A stretch of 64,000 bases of DNA from Janibacter alkaliphilus (GCF_013408565.1 NZ_JACBZX010000001.1:1674001-1738000), one strand, 5' to 3'. Shown: positions 1 through 8,623, counted from the first letter of the stretch. Numbers and translations: made by a program. Notes: generated by a model not told the origin, from the sequence alone.

Positions 1-1
1 C

Positions 2-2281
2 CTCGTGCTGGCGCAGCTGCGGCTGGCCGAGGGTGCCAGCCTGGCCGACCTCGGCCTCGGCGCGTCGCCGCCGGTGCAGGGGAGCGCGGTCGAGCTCCGG
101 GTGGCCGCCGAGCGCACCACGAGCAGCGGGGTGCTGCCGGCCCACGGGGTCGTCGAGGAGCTGGTGCTCCCCTCCGGCCCCGGCGTGCGGGTGGACACCT
201 GGCTAGAGCCGGGAACCCGCGTCGGCGACGGCTTCGACTCGCTGGTGGCCAAGGTCGTCGCGCACAGCGCCGCCGGCCACGACGCGGCCCTGGCCAAGGC
301 CCGGGCTGCGCTCGGCCAGACCAGGATCGGTGGCCTGCCGACCAACCTCGACCTGCTCGGTGAGCTGCTGCAGCACGAGGCGGTGACCGGCTGGGGCGTG
401 ACGACCGGCTGGTTCGACGCCAGCGGGCTCGGCGAGCGCGCCGCGCAGGCCGGTGACGGCCCGGCCGGGGAGGTGACCGCGGCCAGCAGCGGCACGGTCG
501 TCGAGGTGCTCGTCGCCGACGGCCAGCAGGTCGCCGCCGGCGCGCCGCTGGTCGTGCTCGAGGCGATGAAGATGGAGCACGTCGTCCCCGCCCCGGGCAG
601 CGGGCAGGTCCGGACGGTGCACACCGAGACCGGCGCGACCGTGGCCGAGGGCGTCCGGCTGGTCACCCTCGACCTCGACGCCGACCAGAGCACCGACGGC
701 GCCGGCGCTGAGGAGATCGACCTGGACGCCCCGCGCGCCGACCTGGCCCGGGTCGAGGAGCGCCGCGCCCATCAGCGCGACGCGGCCCGGCCCGAGGCGG
801 TGGCCCGCCGGCACGAGCGCGGCCGGCGCACCACCCGGGAGAACCTCGCCGACCTGCTCGATCCCGGCAGCCTCGTCGAGTACGGCGGCTTCGCCGTCGC
901 CGCCCAGCGGGCCCGGCGCAGCGAGGAGGACCTCATCGCGGCGACCCCCGCCGACGGCATCGTCACCGGGATCGGCCGCGTCGGCGGCGACGACGAGACC
1001 CCCGGGACCCGGTGCGCGGTGCTCGCCTACGACTACACCGTGCTCGCCGGCACCCAGGGCTACCTCAACCACAAGAAGACCGACCGGGTGCTCGAGCTGG
1101 CCCGGGAGCAGCGGCTGCCGGTGGTCCTCTTCGCCGAAGGGGGCGGCGGTCGCCCCGGCGACACCGACACCACCACCGCCAGCGGGCTGGACGTGCCCAC
1201 CTTCGCCACGATGGGCTCGCTCAGCGGGCTGGTGCCCACCGTGGGCATCGCCGCCGGTCGCTGCTTCGCCGGCAACGCCGCCCTGCTCGGCTGCTGCGAC
1301 GTCATCATCGCCAGCCGCGACTCGACCATCGGGATGGGTGGCCCGGCGATGATCGAGGGCGGCGGCCTGGGCCGCTACCGGCCCGAGGAGGTCGGCCCGA
1401 TCGAGGTCCAGGGCAGCAACGGCGTCGTCGACGTCGTCGTCGAGGACGAGGCGGAGGCGGTGGAGGTCGCCCGCCGCTACCTCGGCTACCTGCGCGACGC
1501 GCCGACCGAGGGCTGGCAGGTCCCGGACCCGCGGCGGCTGCGGCACGTCGTCCCGGAGAACCGGGTGCGCGCCTACGACGTGCACCAGGCGATCACCGGG
1601 ATCGCCGACGAGGGCTCGGTGCTCGAGCTGCGTGCCGGCTTCGCGCCCGGGGTGGTCACCGCCTTCGTGCGGGTCGAGGGGCGGGCGATGGGCCTGGTGG
1701 CCAACAACCCCCGGCACCTCGGAGGGGCGATCGATGCGCCGGCCGCGGACAAGCTGGCCCGCTTCCTGCAGCTGTGCGACGCCTACGGGCTGCCGGTGAT
1801 CTCGCTCTGCGACACCCCCGGCTTCATGGTCGGACCGGAGCACGAGGCGACCGCGACGGTCCGCCACTTCGCCCGGCTCTTCGTCATCGGCGCGCACCTG
1901 CGGGTGCCGCTCATCACGATCGTGCTGCGCAAGGCCTACGGGCTCGGGGCGCAGGCGATGGCGGCGGGCAGCTTCCACCGCTCGGCGGCGACCATCGCCT
2001 GGCCCACCGGCGAGGTCGGCGGGATGGGCCTGGAGGGCGCGGTGCGGCTGGGCTACCGGCGCGAGCTGGAGGCGGTCGCCGACCCGGCCGAGCGGGCCGC
2101 GCTGGAGCAGCGGCTGCTGGCCGACCTCTACGAGCGCGGGCGCGCGGTGAACGCAGCCGCCGTGGTCGAGCTCGACGACGTCATCGACCCGGTGGACACC
2201 CGCCGCTGGATCGTTACCACCCTCGCCGGCGACCCCCCGCCGACCACCACGGAGACCGGGCGCTACGTGGACACCTGGTGA
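2..2281 (+). CDS. Single-chain acyl-CoA carboxylase (biotin carboxylase-BCCP-carboxyltransferase), 5' truncated by window edge
   Basis: Biotin-dependent, ATP-driven carboxylation of an acyl-CoA in the cytoplasm. The frame enters from the left edge, so the ATP-grasp part of biotin carboxylase is missing. Visible in order are the end of the biotin carboxylase domain (about residues 1-135), a biotinyl domain (about 155-225) with EAMKMEH, whose lysine codon is 569-571, and a complete two-lobed carboxyltransferase (about 240 to the end). All three activities on one chain is the layout of the long-chain acyl-CoA carboxylases (LCC) described from mycobacteria; acetyl- and propionyl-CoA carboxylases of actinobacteria usually use separate chains. 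The next gene is an acyl-CoA ligase, which suggests a shared catabolic pathway. The substrate cannot be read from the sequence. The family call is firm and the LCC assignment is inference. Confidence 0.9.
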   Translation, partial: LVLAQLRLAEGASLADLGLGASPPVQGSAVELRVAAERTTSSGVLPAHGVVEELVLPSGPGVRVDTWLEPGTRVGDGFDSLVAKVVAHSAAGHDAALAKARAALGQTRIGGLPTNLDLLGELLQHEAVTGWGVTTGWFDASGLGERAAQAGDGPAGEVTAASSGTVVEVLVADGQQVAAGAPLVVLEAMKMEHVVPAPGSGQVRTVHTETGATVAEGVRLVTLDLDADQSTDGAGAEEIDLDAPRADLARVEERRAHQRDAARPEAVARRHERGRRTTRENLADLLDPGSLVEYGGFAVAAQRARRSEEDLIAATPADGIVTGIGRVGGDDETPGTRCAVLAYDYTVLAGTQGYLNHKKTDRVLELAREQRLPVVLFAEGGGGRPGDTDTTTASGLDVPTFATMGSLSGLVPTVGIAAGRCFAGNAALLGCCDVIIASRDSTIGMGGPAMIEGGGLGRYRPEEVGPIEVQGSNGVVDVVVEDEAEAVEVARRYLGYLRDAPTEGWQVPDPRRLRHVVPENRVRAYDVHQAITGIADEGSVLELRAGFAPGVVTAFVRVEGRAMGLVANNPRHLGGAIDAPAADKLARFLQLCDAYGLPVISLCDTPGFMVGPEHEATATVRHFARLFVIGAHLRVPLITIVLRKAYGLGAQAMAAGSFHRSAATIAWPTGEVGGMGLEGAVRLGYRRELEAVADPAERAALEQRLLADLYERGRAVNAAAVVELDDVIDPVDTRRWIVTTLAGDPPPTTTETGRYVDTW

Positions 2282-2283
2282 CC

Positions 2284-2338
2284 CGACAGTCCTAGGACAG
2301 TCGCCCAGGCCCGCGCGCGCAGGCGGTCCACGCGGACA
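2284..2338. repeat. Dispersed double-palindrome element, copy A (right half decayed)
   Basis: Starts three bases after the carboxylase stop. The left palindrome is CGACAGTCCTAGGACAGTCG. It is followed by a spacer with CCAGG, an alternating CGCGCGCG core and CGGTCC, as in the copies at 4142 and 59137. The right palindrome is reduced to a CGGACA remnant. See the finding on this family. Confidence 0.75.
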
Positions 2339-2363
2339 TCGGCGGTCCCCGGGCGCGCACCCT

Positions 2364-2391
2364 TCGACATCGCACCCCTCGACATCGCACC
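2364..2391. repeat. 13-bp direct repeat upstream of the acyl-CoA ligase
   Basis: TCGACATCGCACC occurs at 2364-2376 and again at 2379-2391, a 15-bp period, ending 17 bases before the ligase ATG. It could be a regulator half-site pair or slippage. No function can be assigned. Confidence 0.5.
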
Positions 2392-2408
2392 ACGACGAAG
2401 GAGCACCC

Positions 2409-4103
2409 ATGGACCGCGAGCAGGCCCTCGCCGACCTCCGCGCCCGGCAGGAGCGGGTCCGCCCGGCCGCCACCCCGCGCACCGTGCAGCACCCGCTGGG
2501 GGAGCGCACCGTGCCCGGGTACGTCGACGCCTGGGCCGAGCGTGCCCCGCAGCGCACCGCGGTGGTCCGCGTAGACGCCTCCGGCGCCGAGCAGTCGCTG
2601 ACCTATGCCGACCTGGCCCAGGCGCACGCCCGCTGGGCCGGGTGGCTGCGCTCCGCGGGGGTGGCCCCCGGTGACCGGGTGGGCCTGCACCTGGGCAACG
2701 CCGCCGAGTTCGTCGTCGGCATGCTCGGCACCCTGCGCGCCGGGGCGGTGCACGTCCCGGTGAACCCGATGTTCCAGCACGCCGAGCTGGTGCACGAGCT
2801 GCGCGACTCCGGTGCCACCGTCGTGCTGACCCTCGCCCCGCTCGCCGAGCGGCTCTGCGCCGCCGCGGCCGAGGCGGGCACCGGCACCGTCGTCGTCCTC
2901 GGCGGGCAGAAGGGAGCGCTGCCGCAGGTCGACGGGATCGCCGTGCACACCTGGGAGGAGGCGATGGCGTCCGAGCCGCTGGCCGCCGACGAGGGCGACC
3001 TGGACCGGCTCGCCGCGCTGAACTACACCGGCGGCACCACCGGGGTGCCGAAGGGGTGCGAGCACACCCAGGGGCACATGGTCTACACCGCGGTGAGCGC
3101 GGCCGGGGCCAACGGCTTCGCCCCCGAGGAGATCGTCTCGCTGTGCTTCGTCCCGGTCTTCTGGATCGCCGGCGAGGACCTGGGCATCCTCATCCCGCTC
3201 GTCATGGGCGGCACCTCGGTGCTCATGGACCGCTGGGACCCCGCCCTCGTCGTCGACCTCGTCGAGCGGCACCGGGTCACCAGCACCGCGGCCACCGTGG
3301 AGAACTTCCTGGCCATCCTCGACCTGCCAGGGATCGAGCAGCGCGACCTCGGCTCGCTCACCTCACCGCTGACGATGTCCTTCATCCAGAAGCTCACCCC
3401 GGCCATCCGGCGGCGGTGGTCGGAGGTCGTCGGGCCCGGCTCGGTGCTGCGCGAGGGCGCCTACGGCATGACCGAGACGCACACGGTCGACGTCGTCCCC
3501 TTCGGCTTCGCCGAGGACGATCACGACCTGCGCACCCAGCCCGTCTTCTGCGGGGTGCCGGTGCCCGGCACCGACGTGCTCGTCGTCGACCCGGAGACCG
3601 CCGAGCCGCTGCCGGTCGGGGAGCGCGGCGAGATCATCATGCGCAGCCCGTCGATCATGACCGGCTACTGGCGCAACCCGGAGGCCACCGCGGCGCAGCT
3701 GCGTGACGGCTGGCTGCACACCGGGGACAGCGGCTATCTCGACGAGGACGGCTGCCTGCATTTCCTCGCCCGGTCCAAGGAGATGATCAAGGTGAAGGGG
3801 ATGAGCGTCTTCCCCGCCGAGGTGGAGATGCTGCTGGCGCAGCACCCCGAGGTGGGCTCGGTCGCGGTGGTCGCGGCGGACGACGCCGAGACCGGGCAGC
3901 GACCGGTCGCCTTCGTCACCCCGGCCGAGGGCGCCAGCCCGGACGCCGAGGCGCTGGCCGCCTGGGCCGCGGAGACGATGGCCGGCTACAAGGTGCCGCT
4001 GGTGCAGGTGCTGGAGGACTTCCCGCTCACCGACACCGGCAAGATCCGCAAGGTCGAGCTCGTCGACCGGGCCCAGGCGCTCGCCGACGCGGCCCGCGGC
4101 TGA
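2409..4103 (+). CDS. AMP-forming acyl-CoA synthetase (ANL superfamily)
   Basis: Activates a carboxylic acid to its CoA thioester via an acyl-adenylate. The 564-residue length is normal. The phosphate-binding loop YTGGTTGVPKG starts at residue 206, the YGMTE motif at 352, and the hinge region GWLHTGDSGYLDEDG lies in the C-terminal third. Near the end DTGKIRK carries the catalytic lysine. The ATG follows GAAGGAGC. Palindromic elements sit on both sides of the gene, and it lies between an acyl-CoA carboxylase and a transporter, so an organic or fatty acid uptake and activation role is likely. The exact acid is unknown. Confidence 0.9.
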   Translation: MDREQALADLRARQERVRPAATPRTVQHPLGERTVPGYVDAWAERAPQRTAVVRVDASGAEQSLTYADLAQAHARWAGWLRSAGVAPGDRVGLHLGNAAEFVVGMLGTLRAGAVHVPVNPMFQHAELVHELRDSGATVVLTLAPLAERLCAAAAEAGTGTVVVLGGQKGALPQVDGIAVHTWEEAMASEPLAADEGDLDRLAALNYTGGTTGVPKGCEHTQGHMVYTAVSAAGANGFAPEEIVSLCFVPVFWIAGEDLGILIPLVMGGTSVLMDRWDPALVVDLVERHRVTSTAATVENFLAILDLPGIEQRDLGSLTSPLTMSFIQKLTPAIRRRWSEVVGPGSVLREGAYGMTETHTVDVVPFGFAEDDHDLRTQPVFCGVPVPGTDVLVVDPETAEPLPVGERGEIIMRSPSIMTGYWRNPEATAAQLRDGWLHTGDSGYLDEDGCLHFLARSKEMIKVKGMSVFPAEVEMLLAQHPEVGSVAVVAADDAETGQRPVAFVTPAEGASPDAEALAAWAAETMAGYKVPLVQVLEDFPLTDTGKIRKVELVDRAQALADAARG

Positions 4104-4141
4104 CCCGTCCGCCGCCTCCTTCCCCCTTCGCACTCCTCACC

Positions 4142-4211
4142 CGACAGTCCTAGGACAGCCCGCCAGGACCCCGCGCGCGACCGGTCCAGCGCGACAGTCC
4201 TAGGACTGTCG
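4142..4211. repeat. Dispersed double-palindrome element, copy B (complete)
   Basis: 70 bp. The left palindrome at 4142-4161 begins CGACAGTCCTAGGACAG. A 30-bp spacer with a CGCGCGCG core follows. The right palindrome at 4192-4211 is the perfect 20-mer CGACAGTCCTAGGACTGTCG. It begins 38 bases after the ligase stop and ends 26 bases before the -35 box of the next gene. Confidence 0.85.
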
Positions 4212-4237
4212 GAGCGTCCAGGACGAGCATCACGCGC

Positions 4238-4267
4238 TTGACACCCCGCGGGGCACCTCAGTATGAA
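4238..4267 (+). promoter_or_regulatory. Promoter of the ACS-type MFS gene
   Basis: TTGACA at 4238-4243 and TATGAA at 4262-4267 are separated by 18 bp, a near-consensus housekeeping promoter. The perfect palindrome at 4192-4211 ends 26 bases upstream of the -35 box, where an activator or repressor could act. The transcript would carry AGGAG at 4291 ahead of the ATG at 4301. Confidence 0.65.
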
Positions 4268-4300
4268 TATGAATCCACCTTCAAGTTTCTAGGAGTGCCC

Positions 4301-5662
4301 ATGTCGCTACCGACAACGGCGTCGGACGCGGTCCACGGCATCGCCACCAAGAAGGCGCTGACCCGGCTCGTCCCGATCCTCATGGCCGCCTACTTCATGG
4401 CCTTCGTCGACCGCACCAACGTCGGCCTGGCCAAGACCTCCCTGGAGGTGGACGCGGGGATCGACGCGGCCGCCTACGGCCTGGGCGCGGGGCTGTTCTT
4501 CATCACCTACGCGCTGCTCGAGGTGCCCAGCAACCTCATCCTGCACAAGGTCGGCCCGCGCCGGTGGATCTCCCGGATCGCGGTGACCTGGGGCCTGATC
4601 ACCATGGCGATGATGTTCATCTCCAGCCCGGCGGTCTTCTACGTGCTGCGGCTGCTGCTCGGCGCCGCCGAGGCGGGCCTCTACCCCGGGATCATGTACA
4701 TGATCACCCAGTGGTTCGCCCAGAAGGACCGGGCGAAGGTGGTCGGCCTCATCCTCACCGCCTCGTCGGTGGCCTTCATCGTCGCCAACCCCATCGGCGG
4801 CGCGCTGATGTCGCTCGACGGGGTCGGCGGGCTGCACGGCTGGCAGTGGCTCTTCGTCCTCGAGGGCATCCCCACGGTGCTGCTCGGCCTGCTGATCTTC
4901 TTCATCCTCCCGGACTCCCCGCGCGACGCCAGCTGGCTCACCGAGGAGGAGGGCGCGGCCCTGGAGCGCGAGGCCGTCGGCGACGCCGCCGAGGCCCAGG
5001 TGGAGACCCCGGGCACCATCGTGCGCCAGGCGATGTCCCGCCCCTTCCTGCTCACCGTCGCGGCGATCTACTTCATGAACCAGATCGCCACCTACGGCGT
5101 CGTCTTCTTCGTGCCCTCGATCGTCGAGGACATGAACGTCACCGAGCCGCTGATGATCGGGCTCATCTCCGGCGTCGTCGGCATCGGCGCCGTCGTCGGT
5201 GTGCTCGTCGTGCCCCGGGTGCTCGCCCGCACCGGACGCGAGGTGCCGCTCATCGGCATCACCACCGCGGCCGCGATCGTCATGGCGCTGGCCTTCATCG
5301 CCGTCGCCGACCCGGTCGCCCGGATGATCATCCTCAGCATCACGATGCTCTTCATCGTCGGCGTGCAGCCGCTCTACTGGTCGGTGCTCATGGCCCGCCT
5401 GGGCGGTGTCGGCGCCGCGGCCGGGCTGGCCTTCGTCAACACCATCGGCCTCACCGGCGCCTTCGTCGGCCCGTACGCCTTCGGCCTCAGCGAGGAGGCC
5501 ACCGGCGACCCGTCGGCCGGGCTGTGGGTGCTCGTCGGGGCGACCATCCTGGGCCTGCTGTGCGTGCCGCTGCTGGGCAGCCTGCTGCGCTCGCACGACC
5601 GCGCCCACGGCAGCGACGAGGGCGACGCGCTCGTCGTCGACACCGGCTCCGGGGTGCGCTGA
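4301..5662 (+). CDS. MFS transporter, anion:cation symporter (ACS) type
   Basis: Inner-membrane secondary transporter of 453 residues with about 12 membrane helices. The N-terminal segment with VDRTNVGLAK and YALLEVPSNLIL is typical of the ACS family, which takes up organic anions such as phthalate, glucarate or hydroxyphenylacetate. The ATG at 4301 has AGGAG six bases upstream. An earlier in-frame TTG at 4238 is part of the -35 box and is not used. Location behind an acyl-CoA ligase suggests import of the acid that enzyme activates; this is inference. Confidence 0.85.
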   Translation: MSLPTTASDAVHGIATKKALTRLVPILMAAYFMAFVDRTNVGLAKTSLEVDAGIDAAAYGLGAGLFFITYALLEVPSNLILHKVGPRRWISRIAVTWGLITMAMMFISSPAVFYVLRLLLGAAEAGLYPGIMYMITQWFAQKDRAKVVGLILTASSVAFIVANPIGGALMSLDGVGGLHGWQWLFVLEGIPTVLLGLLIFFILPDSPRDASWLTEEEGAALEREAVGDAAEAQVETPGTIVRQAMSRPFLLTVAAIYFMNQIATYGVVFFVPSIVEDMNVTEPLMIGLISGVVGIGAVVGVLVVPRVLARTGREVPLIGITTAAAIVMALAFIAVADPVARMIILSITMLFIVGVQPLYWSVLMARLGGVGAAAGLAFVNTIGLTGAFVGPYAFGLSEEATGDPSAGLWVLVGATILGLLCVPLLGSLLRSHDRAHGSDEGDALVVDTGSGVR

Positions 5663-5682
5663 GGCCTCACCCGGCACAGACC

Positions 5683-5723
5683 CCTCGCCGGGCGGGCCGG
5701 CTGATCATCCCCGCCCGGCGAGG
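5683..5723. terminator. Hairpin after the ACS-type transporter
   Basis: Perfect 14-bp stem, CCTCGCCGGGCGGG at 5683-5696 against CCCGCCCGGCGAGG at 5710-5723, with a 13-nt loop and no U tract. A second, weaker inverted repeat, CGTGACCC/GGGTCACG, follows at 5732-5760. A terminator is the simplest reading. Confidence 0.6.
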
Positions 5724-5860
5724 ACCATCCTCGTGACCCGCGGCTGCGCCGTGGGTCACGATGTGCTCCCGCTGAGCCCAAGGGTGCGGCAGACTGCCGT
5801 GGTCCCCGCACCTGTCGGACCCGGCACCGGCCGGGCCCCGCACCTCCCGCAGGAGCCCGC

Positions 5861-7312
5861 ATGAGCACGGCCGCACCCCCGGAGCCGTCCCTGAGCCGTC
5901 CCGAGCGGCTCGGCCGGCTGCCCTTCACCCGCCGGCACGGGCGCCTCGTGCTGGCCTCCGGCGCCGGCTGGGCGCTGGACGCGATGGACGTCGGGCTCAT
6001 CTCCTTCGTCCTCGTCGTGCTCACCGAGCAGTGGGGCCTGAGCGACCTGGAGCGCTCCCTGGTCGTCACCGTCGGCTTCGTCGGGATGGCGGTCGGTGCC
6101 ACCTTCGGCGGGGTTCTGGCGGACCGGATCGGCCGGCGCACGGTCTTCGCGATCACCATGGCGGTCTACGGGCTGGCCACCGGCCTGTCCGCGCTGGTCG
6201 GGACGCTGGCGGTCTTCCTCGTGCTCCGGTTCGTCGTCGGCCTCGGTCTCGGCGCCGAGCTGCCGGTGGCCTCGACCCTGGTCAGCGAGCTGTCCCCGAC
6301 GAAGATCCGCGGACGGCTCGTCGTCGCCCTGGAGTCCTTCTGGGCGGTCGGCTGGATCATGGCCGCGGTGGTCGGCTTCTTCGTCGTCCCCGAGGGGGAG
6401 AACGGCTGGCGCTGGGGCCTGGCCATCGGGCTGCTGCCGGCGCTCTACGCGGCGGTGATCCGCTTCGGGCTGCCGGAGTCGGTGCACTTCCTCGAGCGCT
6501 CCGGACGCGAGGACGAGGCCGAAGGGGTGGTCCGCGACTTCGAGGAGTCGGCCGGGATCGACCCGCCGGCCGGCGCGGCGCACGGGCCCGCCGCTGACGC
6601 GACGACGACGCCCACGGCGACCACCGGCCCGACGACCACCGCCGAGGTGACCCCGGGCGAGGCCACCCCGGGCGAGGCGACCCCGGCGGAGGCCACCTCG
6701 GGCGAGGCGGCCCCGGAGGGACCGGCCGGGCTGTGGTCGGCGGCCTACCGGGTGCGCACCGCCGGGATCTGGATCGTCTGGTTCTGCGTGAACTTCTCCT
6801 ACTACGGCGCCTTCATCTGGCTGCCGTCGCTGCTCGTCGCCCAGGGGCACAGCATCACCCGGTCGTTCGAGTACACGCTGATCATCACCCTCGCCCAGCT
6901 GCCCGGCTACCTCGTCGCGGCGGTGCTCGTGGAGGTCTGGGGCCGGCGGGCGACGCTGGCCACCTTCCTCGCCGGCTCGGCGGTCGCCGCGTGGTTCTTC
7001 GGCCAGGCCGGCGACGAGACGAGCATCATCGTCGCCGGCTGCGCGCTGTCCTTCTGCAACCTCGGGGCGTGGGGCGCCCTCTACGCGATCACGCCGGAGA
7101 TCTACCCGACCGCGGTGCGCGCCACCGGGGCCGGCGCCGCGGCCGGCTTCGGCCGGATCGCCTCGATCGTCGCCCCGCTGACCGTGCCCTTCCTGCTGGC
7201 CCGGGCCGGGGGAGAGGTGGTCGTCTTCACCCTCTTCACCGTCGCCTTCCTGCTCGCCGCGGCGGCCGCCTTCCTGCTGCCGGAGAAGAAGGGCGTCGGT
7301 CTCGAGGCATGA
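5861..7312 (+). CDS. MFS transporter, sugar/aromatic-acid porter type
   Basis: Twelve-helix inner-membrane transporter of 483 residues. The conserved MFS loop between helices 2 and 3 reads GGVLADRIGRR. The central cytoplasmic loop (about residues 245-290) is expanded and contains five copies of a five-residue E-A-T-P-G unit encoded by 15-bp tandem repeats at 6644-6718. The C-terminal half resembles the sugar porter/AAHS families. Its stop overlaps an in-frame ATG of the following Fur-family frame. The substrate is not readable. Confidence 0.83.
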   Translation: MSTAAPPEPSLSRPERLGRLPFTRRHGRLVLASGAGWALDAMDVGLISFVLVVLTEQWGLSDLERSLVVTVGFVGMAVGATFGGVLADRIGRRTVFAITMAVYGLATGLSALVGTLAVFLVLRFVVGLGLGAELPVASTLVSELSPTKIRGRLVVALESFWAVGWIMAAVVGFFVVPEGENGWRWGLAIGLLPALYAAVIRFGLPESVHFLERSGREDEAEGVVRDFEESAGIDPPAGAAHGPAADATTTPTATTGPTTTAEVTPGEATPGEATPAEATSGEAAPEGPAGLWSAAYRVRTAGIWIVWFCVNFSYYGAFIWLPSLLVAQGHSITRSFEYTLIITLAQLPGYLVAAVLVEVWGRRATLATFLAGSAVAAWFFGQAGDETSIIVAGCALSFCNLGAWGALYAITPEIYPTAVRATGAGAAAGFGRIASIVAPLTVPFLLARAGGEVVVFTLFTVAFLLAAAAAFLLPEKKGVGLEA

Positions 7313-7398
7313 GCACCGGACCGGGCCGCGGAGCTGTGGGCACCGGCACCGAGGTGGCTGGTGCTGCGCCGCCGTCGGTCGTGGGGGAGCATGGAGCC

Positions 7399-7848
7399 AT
7401 GCGCAGCGCGAGCGACCGGGTCACCGCGGCCCGGCGGACCCTGTCGGCGAAGGGGGAGCGGGTCACCACTCCCCGGCTCGCGGTCATCGAGGCGCTCGCC
7501 GACCTGCCCGGGCACCCGGACGCCGACACCGTCCACGACGCCGTGCATGACGCGGTCGGCATGCACCGGGCCACGACCTACCGAGTGCTGCACCACCTCG
7601 TCGAGGTCGGCATCGTCACCCACGTCCACCCCGAGGGCTCGTCGGTGCGATACCACCTCGCCGACGAGGGCGACCACCGGCACGTCCACCTCTCCTGCAT
7701 GGTGTGCGGCCGGGTGCAGGACGCGCCCCCGGACCTGCTGGAGGCGGCCGCCGACCGGCTCGCAGCCGAGGGCATCGAGCTGCACCCCACCCACGTAGCG
7801 CTGTCGATCACCTGCGCGGACTGCGCGGAGGGCGCCGACGACGAGTAG
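7399..7848 (+). CDS. Fur-family metalloregulator (Zur/FurB-like)
   Basis: Metal- or peroxide-responsive DNA-binding repressor, 149 residues with this start. The N-terminal winged helix contains RATTYRVLHHLVEVGIV. The His-rich HRHVHLSCMVCG segment and a C-terminal CADC pair form the structural zinc site. The ATG at 7399 has GGGGGAGC just upstream and gives the usual family length. An in-frame ATG at 7309 overlaps the transporter stop (ATGA) and would add 30 residues with no family similarity. The metal cannot be decided from sequence; the two CxxC pairs favour a zinc regulator. Confidence 0.85.
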   Translation: MRSASDRVTAARRTLSAKGERVTTPRLAVIEALADLPGHPDADTVHDAVHDAVGMHRATTYRVLHHLVEVGIVTHVHPEGSSVRYHLADEGDHRHVHLSCMVCGRVQDAPPDLLEAAADRLAAEGIELHPTHVALSITCADCAEGADDE

Positions 7849-7862
7849 CGCGGCGGGACTCC

Positions 7863-8360
7863 TCAGCGGTAGTTGACGTACTGCAGGGCGACGTCGAGGT
7901 CCTTGCCCTTGAGAAGCGCGATGACCTCCTGCAGGTCGTCCCGGGACTTGCCGGTCACCCGCAGCTCGTCGCCCTGGATCTGCGGCTTGATCCCCTTCGG
8001 CCCCTCGTCGCGGATGATCTTGGAGATCTTCTTCGCGTTCTCCTGGTCGATGCCCTCCTTGAGGGGGCCGCCCAGGACGTACTCCTTGCCGGAGGGCTGG
8101 GGCTCCTTGTCGCCGAAGTCGATGTTCTTCAGCGAGACGCCGCGCCGCACCAGCTTGGTCTCGAAGACGTCGAGCGCCGCCAGCACCCGCTCGGCCGTGC
8201 TGGCGCGCAGCACCACGGACTCGCCGCTCCAGACGATCGAGGCGCCGACCCCCTTGAAGTCGTAGCGCTGGGAGATCTCCTTCGCCGCCTGGTTCAGGGC
8301 GTTGTCGACCTCCTGCTTGTCGACGGTGCTGACGATGTCGAAGCTGCTCGTGCTCGCCAC
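7863..8360 (-). CDS. yajQ: YajQ-family nucleotide-binding protein
   Basis: 165 residues, the normal family length, beginning with the conserved [17 protein letters not shown] and ending [10 protein letters not shown]. YajQ proteins have two ferredoxin-like domains; members bind cyclic di-GMP in Xanthomonas, and the role in actinobacteria is not settled. It converges with the Fur-family gene, leaving 14 bases between the stops, with no obvious hairpin in the gap. GAAGGAGGCCCGCC precedes the start. Confidence 0.93.
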   Translation of the reverse strand: MASTSSFDIVSTVDKQEVDNALNQAAKEISQRYDFKGVGASIVWSGESVVLRASTAERVLAALDVFETKLVRRGVSLKNIDFGDKEPQPSGKEYVLGGPLKEGIDQENAKKISKIIRDEGPKGIKPQIQGDELRVTGKSRDDLQEVIALLKGKDLDVALQYVNYR

Positions 8361-8450
8361 GGCGGGCCTCCTTCAGGGACGGGGACGAGGGTGCCGGGGG
8401 CGCGGGTTTCCGTCCGTCGCCTCCGGCTTGCTATCGTTTCACGCGCACAC

Positions 8451-8533
8451 GGCAGGTTGTCCGAGCGGCCAATGGAAGCGGACTGTAAATCCGCCGGGTT
8501 ATCCCTTCGAAGGTTCGAATCCTTCACCTGCCA
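8451..8533 (+). tRNA. tRNA-Tyr (GTA)
   Basis: Class II tRNA of 83 nt. The acceptor stem GGCAGGT/ACCTGCC pairs 8451-8457 with 8526-8532. The anticodon stem GCGGA/TCCGC holds CTGTAAA, with anticodon GTA at 8485-8487. There is a long variable arm and a T-loop TTCGAAT. CCA is not fully encoded. A TATCGT -10 hexamer lies at 8432-8437. Confidence 0.95.
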
Positions 8534-8542
8534 CCGAGGTGC

Positions 8543-8577
8543 ACGACGGCCCCGACCTGCACGGTCGGGGCCGTCGT
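8543..8577. terminator. Terminator of tRNA-Tyr
   Basis: Perfect 15-bp stem, ACGACGGCCCCGACC at 8543-8557 against its complement at 8563-8577, with a 5-nt loop, starting ten bases after the tRNA. Confidence 0.8.
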
Positions 8578-8623
8578 CGTATCGTCGGCGGGGACCCGTC
8601 CGACGAGACCGCAGGAGACCGTC

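Noticed and set aside
4238..4300. Possible TTG start of the ACS-type transporter at 4238
   Set aside because: The TTG is part of the TTGACA box and the extra residues are not membrane-like; ATG at 4301 has AGGAG upstream.
5732..5760. CGTGACCC/GGGTCACG dyad as an operator for the second MFS gene
   Set aside because: Eight-base GC-rich arms next to a strong hairpin; no promoter elements at fitting distance, so left within the terminator region.
7309..7398. Earlier ATG for the Fur-family gene overlapping the transporter stop
   Set aside because: Adds 30 Gly/Ala/Thr residues not seen in the family; the ATG at 7399 has a good ribosome-binding site. Coupled translation cannot be fully excluded.
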